Assembly (NCBI GenBank): GCA_017860455.1
Contig: JAGDMF010000014.1
Coordinates: 1-55,134, forward strand
Origin: Bacteroidota bacterium
GTDB taxonomy: Bacteria > Bacteroidota > Bacteroidia > Bacteroidales > WCHB1-69
Reading direction: 5' to 3'
Length of the DNA stretch: 55,134 nt
In this document: positions 1-12,000 of the stretch, piece after piece
Position numbering within the stretch: position 1 is the stretch's first letter
Layout of the letters: each line of letters starts with the position of its first letter
The notes under the pieces: model-generated
Databases searched by the model: none
What the model saw: the letters and a program-made list of their open reading frames with translations, nothing else
Told to the model about the DNA's origin: nothing
Position numbers and translations under genes: made by a program

Positions 1-1
1 A

Positions 2-3000
2 ATCTGTGTTGGTGGAGAAATTAACTTAAATGTTAACGTAACTAATTATGCAGTATCAGAAGAATATACATACCAATGGTATTTAGCAGATACAACTGCT
101 GTAAATGCAATTCCTGGTGCAAACTTAACAACCTATTCAACTGTTCCAACAGTAGCCGGTACTTATAATTACTGGGTAATTGTTGACAATTATGCTGTTC
201 AGGCTCCAGGTACTCAAAGAGTACGTTGCGAAGCAGCAGAATACAAAACAATCGTTGTTAATGCAGATCCAATTATTTCTATTAATGCTCCAACTACTCC
301 AATTTGTGATGGTGGTCAAGTTTTATTGATTGCCGGAACAACAGGTGGAGTAACAGGTGGCGAAGTATATACATGGTACAAAAACGGTGTTGTAATCCCA
401 GGTGCTACATTAGATACCCTTATCGATTATCCAGCAACTGTTGACTTAGATACTACTTTCTATACTTATAAAGTTGAAGTAACACAAACTGCAAGCGGTT
501 GTGCATCTGTAAATACAGCTGAAACAACAGTAATGGTAGTTAGAAATCCAATCGTAGAGATTGTTTCTAATCCTAATGTTTGCGAAAATGTTCCAACAAG
601 TGCAACTAATATTGAAGTTATTGCAAGAGTAAATGGTCAATCAGGTGCTATTCCTGGTACATTTACATGGTATGAAGATGGTTTACAACAATCAGGTACA
701 TTATCTACATTTAATGTACAAAAACCAACACGTAATTATCCTTATCAATATCAACTAAGATATACATCTCCTAACGGATGTAATATGTATAGTAATGTTG
801 TTGATGTAATGGTTCACCCACGTCCTGTAATTCAAATCCTTGCTCAAGAAAATCCAATTTGCGTTGGTGGAGATATTAATTTATCAGTTAATTTAACCAA
901 TTATGCAGTATCTGAAGAATATACTTATCAATGGTATAATGTTGATACTACAACTGTAAATGCAATTAATGGTGCAACACTTCCTACTTATCATACAGTT
1001 CCAACTACTCCAGGTACATATACTTACTGGTTATTAGTTGATAACTATGCTGTTCATGCTCCAAATACTCAAAGAGTACGTTGCGAAGCTGCTGAAGCTA
1101 TTACAATTTCTGTAGTTGCTGACCCAGTTATTTCAGTTGCAATTTCTCAAGATACAATTTGTGAAGGTGGCGAAGTAATCGTAACTTCTACAATTTCCGG
1201 AACAACCCCTGGCATTCCTGGTGGTGAAGTTTATACATGGTACAAAAATGATGTGATTATTCCAGGTGCTGTATCAGCTGTTTTAGTTGATTACCCTGTA
1301 ACTGTTGATCAAAACATTACAAATATTATTTATAGAGTTGAGGTAACTCAAACAGCAAGCGGTTGTGCTTCTGTAAATACTGCAACAACTTCTGTTCTTG
1401 TTCATCCAAATCCATCAGTTCAAATTGAAGGAGATCCAATTATATGTGATCAAACTCCTATCAGTTTAGTTTCTAATGTAAATGATGAATATAATAATCC
1501 TGCATTCAGTTATCAATGGAGATTATTCAATGCTGACATTGTTGGTGCAACAAATCCTACATATACTCAACTTTATGCTGATACTAACAATCCTTATATT
1601 TTCACAGTACTTGTGACAAATACCAATGGATGTCAAAAAGAAAGTGCTCCTTTCTATGTATATGTAAATACAGCTCCAGTTGTTCAAGTAACAAGCACTG
1701 AAACATTAGTATGTGTTGGTGGTGAAGTTACAATGACTACAAATTTAGCTGATTACAATTCACCAAGCTTAACTTACCAATGGTACACTGTAGTTGGTGC
1801 TGTTGAAACTCCAGTATTCGGAGCTTCTGAACCAACATTAACTATTATACCAAACGTAACAACTACTTATAGAGTAAAAGTTTTCCAAACAACATCTGCT
1901 TGTCTTGCAACAGGAGATATCACAATCACTGTAAATGCTGATCCAGTTATTGCAGTTGCAATTTCTGATCCAGTTATTTGTCAAGGTGGTGAAGTAACCG
2001 TTACATCTTCTATAACAAGTGGTGGTGTTACTGGTGGTGAAGTTTATACATGGTATAAAAATGATGTGATTATCCCAGGTGCAGTTTCAGCTGTTTTAGT
2101 TGATTATCCTGTAACTGTTGATAATGACATTACTAACTATATTTATAGAGTTGAAGTAGCTCAAACAGCTGCAGGTTGTGCATCAGTTAATACTGCAACA
2201 ACTTCTGTTGAAGTTCATCCAAATCCAACTGTGGTTATTTCAGGTGATCCAATCGTTTGTGTTGGAACAAACAATATTGCATTAACTGCAAATATCAATG
2301 ATGAATATCCAACTTCTAACTTAGATATCCAATGGAGATTATTCAATAGCGATATCACCTTAGCTAATGGTGTTAACTATACAGGTACTTATGCTGGTAC
2401 AGATAACCCTTGGATCTTTACAGTTGTTGTTTCTAATCCTCTTGGATGTGTAACAACAAGTGCTCCATTTGAAGTATTGGTTAACGTACCTCCAGTAGTT
2501 GAATTAACTAGCAATGAAACTACAGTTTGTGTTGGTGGTCCAATCACTATGACAGCAAACTTAGTTGATTATAACGCTCCTGATCTTATTTACAGATGGT
2601 ATACTGTTGATGGTTCAACTGAAACCCCTATTTATGGTGCAACTGAATCTACATTAACTATTATTCCAAACGTAACAACTACATATAGAGTAAGAGTAAC
2701 TCAAACAACTTCTGCATGTACAGATTTTGATGATATTTTAATCACAGTAAATGCTGATCCTGTTATCGCAGTTTCTATCTCTCAAGATACAATCTGTGAA
2801 GGTGGTGAAGTTATTGTAACTTCAACTGTTACAGGTGGTGTTGCCGGTGGCGAAGTTTATACATGGTACAAAAATGATGTGATCATTCCAGGTGCAGTAT
2901 CAGCTGTTTTAGTTGATTATCCAGTAACTGTTGATCAAAACATTACTAATATTATTTATAGAGTTGAAGTAGCTCAAACAGCAAGTGGTTGTGCTTCTGT

Positions 3001-6000
3001 AAACACAGCAACTACATCAGTTCTTGTTCATCCTAATCCATCCGTACAAATTGAAGGAGATCCAATCATTTGTGATCAAACTCCTATCAGTTTAGTTTCT
3101 AATGTAAATGATGAATATAATAATCCTGCATTAAGTTACCAATGGAGATTATTCAATGCTGATATCGTTGGTGCAACCAATCCAACTTATACTCAACTTT
3201 ATGCTGACACTAACAATCCTTATATTTTCACAGTACTTGTGACAAATACCAATGGATGTCAAAGAGAAAGTGCTCCATTCTATGTATACGTAAATACAGC
3301 TCCAGTTGTTCAAGTAACAAGTACTGAAACATTAGTATGTGTTGGTGGCGAAGTTACAATGACTACTAATTTAGCTGATTACAATTCACCAAGCTTAACT
3401 TACCAATGGTACACTGTAAATGGTTCAACAGAAACTCCAATTGTAGGAGCTTCTGAACCAACATTAACTATTATACCAAACGTAACAACTACTTATAGAG
3501 TAAAAGTATTCCAAACTACATCTGCTTGTCTTGCAACAGGAGATATCACTATCACAGTAAATGCTGATCCAGTTATTGCAGTTTCAATTTCTGAACCAGT
3601 TATTTGTCAAGGTGGTGAAGTAACCGTTACATCAACAATTACAAGTGGTGGTGTAACCGGTGGTGAAGTTTATACATGGTACAAAAATGACGTTATCATT
3701 CCAGGTGCAGTTTCAGCTGTTTTAGTTGATTATCCTGTAACTGTTGATAATGACATTACAAACTATATTTATAGAGTTGAAGTAGCTCAAACAGCAGCAG
3801 GTTGTGCATCAGTTAATACTGCAACAACTTCTGTAATTGTTCATCCAAATCCAACTGTTGTTATTTCTGGAGATCCAATCGTTTGTACTGGAACTGGAAA
3901 TATTACATTACATGCAAATGTTAATGATGAATATGCAACTTCTAACTTAGGAATTCAATGGAGATTGTTCAATACAAATCTTCCAAGTGCAACTGATATT
4001 AATTATACAGGTACTTATTTAGCATCGGATAATCCTTATATCTTTACAGTTGTTGTTTCTAATCCACTAGGTTGTGTTACTACAAGTGCTCCATTTGAAG
4101 TATTAGTAAACACTCCTCCGGTTGTTGAATTAACAAGTAATGAAACTACAGTTTGTGTAGGTGGTCCTATCACTATGACAGCAAACTTAGTTGATTATAA
4201 CGCTCCAGATCTTATCTACAGATGGTATACTGTTAATGGCTCAACTGAAACACCTGTTTATGGTGCAACAGAATCTACATTAACCATTATTCCTAATGTA
4301 ACTACTACTTATAGAGTAAGAGTAACTCAAACTACTTCTGGTTGTGTTGATCAAGATGATATTTTAATCACTGTAAATGCTGATCCAGTTATCGCAGTTA
4401 CTATTTCTCAAGATACAATCTGTGAAGGTGGTGAAGTTATTGTAACTTCAACTGTTACAGGTGGTGTAACTGGTGGTGAAGTTTATACATGGTATAAAAA
4501 CAATGTTATTATCCCAGGTGCAGTATCAGCTATATTAGTTGATTACCCAGTAACTGTTGATCAAAACATTACCAATATTATTTATAGAGTTGAAGTAGCT
4601 CAAACTGCAAGCGGTTGTGCTTCTGTTAATACAGCTTCTACTTCTGTATTAGTTCATCCAAATCCATCAGTTCAAATTGAAGGTGACCCAATTATTTGTG
4701 ATCAATCTGCAATTAGCTTAGTAGCTCATGTAAATGATGAATATTTGAATCCTGCTTTAACCTACCAATGGAGATTATTCAATGCTGATATTGCTGGTGC
4801 AACTAACCCAACATTTACACAAGTTTATCCAGATACTGATAATCCATATACTTTCACTGTTTTAACAACTAATTCAAATGGTTGTCAAAGAGAAAGTGCT
4901 CCATTTAATGTATATGTTAATACTGCACCAGTTGTTGAAGTAACAAGTACTGAAACTACAATCTGTACTGGTGGTGAAGTAACTTTAACTACCAATTTAG
5001 CAGATTACAATTCATCTAATTTAATTTATCAATGGTATATTGGATCTCAACCTATTGCAGGTGCTTCTGAACCAACATTAACTATAATTCCAAACGGAAC
5101 AACTACTTATAGAGTTGTTGTAACTCAAACAACTTCTGCTTGTGTTGCTACTGGTGAAATTACTATCAATGTAAATCCTGATCCAATTATCACAGGAATC
5201 ACAATCAGTGAAAATTATATTTGCGAAGGTGGTCAAGTTACAGTTACTGCATCAACAGAAAATGTTACTGGAACTCCATATTTCACTTGGTATAGAAATG
5301 GTATCTTAGTTGATGGTGTTAATGGTGCTTCATTTACTGAATCTCCAGATGCTATTGATGCTGATGTAACATTATATACATATAGCGCTATCGTAACAAC
5401 TAATGTTTCAGGATGTCAATCTCTTGAAGTAAATGCTCCTGTTCTTACCGTTTATGGTAATCCAGTTGTTGCAATTGCCGGTGATGCTAATATCTGCGAA
5501 GGTGACTCTGTATTCTTAACAGCATTTGTTGATCATGTATCTGATTTAGTTGGTACATTAACCTATACTTGGTTTGAGTCAGGACAACAATTAGATAATA
5601 ATGCTTATGGAATTAGTAATCCAGCAAGTCAATTCTTGGTAGATTTCTTTGCTCCAAGATACGAACCTTATGTATTTACAGTTAGAGTAACTCGTGAAAA
5701 TGGTTGTACAACCATGAGCGAACCATTCTTAGTATATGTTCATGCTGCACCAGTTGTTAATATTACTTCAACTGAAGAAAATATTTGTGAAGAAGGTGTA
5801 GTGACATTAACTGCTAATCTTGATAATTACACTACTGATTTCATAACTTACCAATGGTATACTGAAACTTATGTACAATATCCATTCTATACATCTGCAA
5901 CTGAGTTCTATATGGTTACTGATACTGTATTGGCTCTAATCCCAGGTGCAACTCAACAACTATATACAACTGATGTAGATGATACTACAACTTATGTTGT

Positions 6001-9000
6001 AAGAGTTCAACAAACACATTCATTATGTACTGATTATGACAGATTCACCGTTATTACTCATGCTATTCCAACTGTAACATCTATTACTGTTACACCTGAA
6101 ACTTCAGTATGTAGTGGAGGTCAAGTAACATTAACTGCTAATATTTCTGGTGGTGTTACCGGTGGCGAAGTTTATACTTGGTATAGAAATGGATTCATTT
6201 TACCAAATGCTAATACTCAAAGCATAACTGAAACATTATTAGCTATTGATAATGATAATACTGTTTATACTTACAATGTTGTTGTAACTCAAAATGCTGC
6301 TGCATGTCAATCTATTTTGAATCCTGCTGTAGCAGTTGCAATTACTGTTTATCCAAATCCAACTGTAATAATCTCAGGTGATCCTGTTGTATGTGCAACT
6401 GAAAACAATATTGTTTTAACAGCTAACTTACAATCTTCAATTCCTGGTTTACAATATACTTGGTTCGAAGATAACATGCCAGTTGGAACAGGTGCTGTAT
6501 TAACATTAACCAGACCAGCTAGAGATTATGCATATAATTATCAGGTTGTTGTTTACAATTCATTAGGTTGTTCAGCTGTAAGCGAAGAATTTAATGTATT
6601 AGTAAATGCAAATCCTGTTGTAAATGTAAGTGCAGACTTAACTACAATTTGTGTTGGAGGAACTGCTCATTTAACTGCTGTTCTTTCTGACAACAATACT
6701 ACAAATTTAACTTATCAATGGTATATCGGAACTGAAGCTATTGTTGGTGCTACTCAAGCAACATTGACAGTTAACCCAATAGCCACTACCACTTATAGAG
6801 TTGTAGTAACACAAACAACATCAGGTTGTGTTGGTGAAAATAGTATTACTATTACTGTTAATCCAGATCCAATTATTGCAACTATTACAGTTGAAAATCC
6901 AACATTATGTGAAGGTGGACAAATTGTAGTTTCAGCTACAACAAATCCAGAAATGATTGATGGTGCAGTTTATACTTGGTACAAAAATGGTGCTGTTATT
7001 GCTGGTGTTCAAGGTGCTTCATTCACTGAATCACCAATAGCAATTGATAATAATGTAACTGTTTATACATATTCAGTATCTGTTGCTTCTCCTGTATCAG
7101 GATGTTTATCTAATATCGTTACTGCTCAACAACAAGTTACTGTTTATGGAAATCCAACAGTTGTAATTGAAGGAAATCCATTAGTATGTAATGATTCAAC
7201 ATTTACTTTGATTGCTAATGTAAATGATACAATTCCTGGAACATTGGTTACTTATCAATGGAGAAGATTCAATGAAAATATCCCAGGAGCAACATCTCAA
7301 ACATTAACAACAACAGAACCATTCCAATTTGGTAATACATATATGTATACAGTAGTAATAAATACTGAATACACAAATGGAACAATTGGTTGTATAAGAG
7401 AAAGTGAACCATTCTATGTTGCAGTTGGTGAAAATCCACATGTTGATATCTTAGCTTCTGATACAGTTGCTTGTCTCAATGGTGAAGTTACTTTAACTGC
7501 TGTTTTAGGAAATGCTTACTTAGAAAACATCTTCGTAACATGGTACAAAAACGGACAAGAAATTTATGGTGCTCATGAGTTATCTTACGTTGCAACAATA
7601 ACTGAAACTGCTACTTATTATGCTGTAGTTAGTGCTAGTGGTTGTACTGCTACTACTGAGTTTGTAGAAATTCATTTAATTAATACTCCAGTTGTAGGTG
7701 CTGTTATTGCTTCTAACAATGTTGGTGGATCAAATATCTGTGAAGGTGGTGAAGTTGAAGTTACAGCTTACTTATTTAACGGTACAAATAATTATATTGA
7801 TTCTACTGCAACCTATACATGGTACAGAAATGGCTTCTTAATGGAAGGTGTAACTGGTCCTTGGTTCAGAGAATCGCTTCATGCAATTGATGGTGATACT
7901 ACTCATTATACTTATGCAGTTGTTGTTTCTTCTGAATCTTCAAACTGTGTTTCTCCAATTGCATACTCTAATACAGTAACTGTTATTCGTAACCCAATTG
8001 TTATTATTAACGGATTACATCATATTTGTCAATCAACAAATGGACAACCTAACTTATATTTATCTGCTTATATTAATGGTATCAGTAATCCTGATAACAC
8101 AACTATCTTCAAATGGTATAAAAATGGTGTTTATCAAAACAATCCAAACTTTGGATTATACTATACTGAAAACTTAGGTTTAAGTTATCAAACTGTTGAG
8201 TATATGGTTGAAATTATCAATGGAAATGGATGTTCAACATTCAGTGAACCATTTGAAATCTTTGTTCATCCAACTCCAGTTGCTAATATTACAGTTAACG
8301 AATCTACTGTTTGTGCAGGCGGAAGTGTTACATTACAAGGTCACTTGAATGACTATAATGAAGATGATTATATTTTCCAATGGTATTTGAACGGTACTAG
8401 TGTTGCTAATGTTATCCCAGGTGCTACTGATTTAACTTATACAACTCCAGCATTATCAACTTCAGGAACTTATTACTTCAGAGTAATTCAAAGACATTCA
8501 GGATGTAATGACTTAGCTAGTCAAGTAATTACAATTGTTCCAGATCCACAAATTACAAACATTGCAGTAACTGCAACAGCAATTTGTGATGGTGGTGAAG
8601 TTACAATTACAGCAACTCCTGCTAATATTACAGGTACTCCAGTTTATACTTGGTTTAGAAATGGTATTCTATTAGAAGGTATAACTGGTCCATCTTTCAC
8701 TCAAACTTTGTTTGCAAATGGTAATGATGTTACAACATATCAATATACAGCATTCGTAACAACAAATGTAGGTGGATGTCAATCAGCTGTAGCTTCTGCT
8801 CAGTTGGTAACTGTAACTCCTAATCCAACTGTTGTTATCGCTGGCGAACCTATCGTTTGCGAAGGTCAAGGTAACATCGTATTAAATGCTAATGCCCTTC
8901 CAACAACAGGTTTACAATATCAATGGTTCTTAAATAACCAACCAATTGAAAATGCAACTGCTTCAACATTGACTACAACACAAACAGCAAGTACAACTCC

Positions 9001-12000
9001 TTACATTTATACTGTTCAAGTATCAGGAGCTACAGGTTGTTTAACAATGAGTCTACCATTCAGTGTAACTGTTAATGCATCTCCAATTGTAAATGTTATG
9101 GCAACTGAAAACGCTATTTGCGTTGGTGGTGAAGTAACATTAACTGCAACATTAGTTGATTGGAATGCAGGAATGTTAACTTATCAATGGTATCACGAAG
9201 GTGAAATGATTCCTGGTGCTACTAATTTAACTTATACTACAACAATTAATGGTATTGGTGCACATAATTACCAAATCGTTGTTACTCAAATTACATCAGG
9301 TTGTACAGGTACTGCTAATACAACAGTTACTGTTTCAGCTGATCCTCAAATTACAGGAATTACAATTTCTGAACCTTATATTTGTGAAGGTGGCCAAGTA
9401 ACAGTTACAGCATCTGCAACAGGTATCATTGGAACTCCAGTATATACTTGGTTTAGAAACGGAATCTTAATGGAAGGTGTAACTGGTGCTTCATTTACTG
9501 AATCTCCACTTGCAATTGATGAAGATCTTACTGTTTATACTTACACTGCTTATGTTACCTCTTCTGCTAGTGGTTGTCAATCATTAATCGCTACTGCTCC
9601 AACAGTAACCGTTTATGGTAACCCAGTAGTTGCTATTTCAGGTGATAATCATATTTGTGAAAATGAATCAGTTGTATTGATGGCATTTGTAGATCATGTA
9701 TCTGATAACGTTGGTAACTTAACTTACACTTGGTTCGAACATGGTCAACAAAGAGACAACATGGTTAACGGAATTCCAGCTAACAGTCAATATTATACTG
9801 AATACTGGTATCCAAATGACCAAGCTTATGTATTTACAGTTCGCGTAACTCGTGAAAACGGTTGTACAACATTAAGCCAACCATTCTTAGTAACTGTTCA
9901 TGAAAATCCAGTTGTTAATGTTACAGCTACTGAGGAAACAGTATGTGTTGGTGGTCAAGTAACCATGACAGCTAATTTGAACAACTACAATACTGAAGAT
10001 ATTACTTACCAATGGTTCACAGTTACAACTCAAGAAAATCAAGTTCAGGTTTCTGCAACTGAGTTCATCACTGTTATTGATACTATTATCAACAACATCC
10101 CAGGTGCTACATTACAAAACTATTCAACAGTTGTAAATGCAACTAGTCAATATGGTGTATTAGTTACACAAACTAACTCAGGTTGTACAGCAACTGATGA
10201 AATTACCATTACTACTAATCCACTTCCAGTTGTAACCGGAATCACTATTACTCCAACAAATACTGTTTGTGAAGGTGGTCAAGTTACATTAACTGCAGCT
10301 ATCCAAGGTGGAGTTGCCGGTGGTGAAGTATATACTTGGTACAGAAATGGTGTGATCATCCCAGGTGCTAACACTGCTTCTATTACTGAATCTCCAGTAA
10401 CTGTAGATGGTAACGTAACTATTTATACTTACAATGTAACTGTTGCTCAAACTGCTTCAGCTTGTCAATCAGTTCTTAATAATGATGTAGCAGTTCAAGT
10501 AACTGTTAATCCAAACCCATCTGTAACTATTTCAGGTGATCCAATCATTTGTGTAACCAACAATATTCAATTGATGGCTAACTTAAATGATGTGAATAAC
10601 AACACCGGAATGACTTATGAATGGAGATTATTCAACCAATCACTTGGAATAACAACTCCTGAATTAAGCATCTCTCGTCCTTCATCAGACAATCCTTATA
10701 TTTTCACAGTTCTTGTAACTAATCAATATGGTTGTCAAGTTGAAAGTGCTCCATACAATGTATATGTAAATGCTAACCCAACAGTACAAGTAACAGCTAC
10801 TGAAGCTACCATTTGTGCTGGTGGAACAACTACACTAACAGCTAACTTAGGTGATTACAATGTTCCTAATTTAGTATTCTCTTGGACTGAAAACGGCACA
10901 GTTATTCCTGGTGCAACAACTAACCAAATCACTGTAAATCCAGCATCAACTTCAATCTATGCTGTATCGATAGTACAAACTACTTCTGAATGTACTGCAA
11001 CAGGTTCATTTACTGTAACAGTTGTTCCAGATCCAGTTATCTCTAATGTAACCATTAGTCAAACTCAAGTTTGTGAAGGTGGTCAAGTTACATTGAATGC
11101 AACTATTGAAGGTGGTATCCAAGGTGGTGAACTATTTACATGGTTTAGAAATGGTGTTATTATTCCTAATATTACAGGAAGTTCATTCACAGAATCTCCA
11201 CTTGTAATTGGTGATGATATTACTATCTATAACTATACAGTACAAATTACACAAACAGCATCAGGTTGTCAATCTGTTATTTCTCAACCAGTTTCAGTAA
11301 CTGTATATCCTCTAGCAACTGTTCAAATAATGGTTACAGGAAATACAACAATTTGTGAAGGTGGAAACACTTTATTAACTGCAAATGTTAATCCTACTAC
11401 AACAAATACTACATATCAATGGTTTGTTGATAACGTTTTGATCCCAGGTGCAACTTCTCAAACTTATACAGTTGCTGATGCACAAGCAAGACAAACAGCT
11501 TATCAATACACAGTATTAATTTCTCAATACATTGGATGTAATGTTACTTCTGCTCCTCAAGCAATCACTGTAGTTGCTGATCCAGTTGTTAATATAACAA
11601 TCAACAATCCTTCAGTATGTGTTGGTGGTACTGCTACTTTAACTGCAAATGTTGAAGGTGGTGTAGAAAATATTAACGGAATTGGTGCTTACACATTTAA
11701 TTGGTTCAGCACAACATCTCCAAATACATCAATAGGTACACAAGCTACATTAGATGTTATTGGAACTATTCCTCAACTAGAAACTTATTGGGTTGTTGTA
11801 ACTTCTCCTTATGGATGTGCAACAACTGCATATTACTACAATTTCGAAACTGTAGCTGATCCTACTGTTGCTATTGCAATTGGTTCAGGTTATAGCACTC
11901 AAGTTTGTGAAGGTGGTTCAACCATGTTAGTAGCAAATGTACAAGGTGGTATCGGACAAGTAATGTATCAATGGTACAAAAACGGAATCTTACTACCTGG

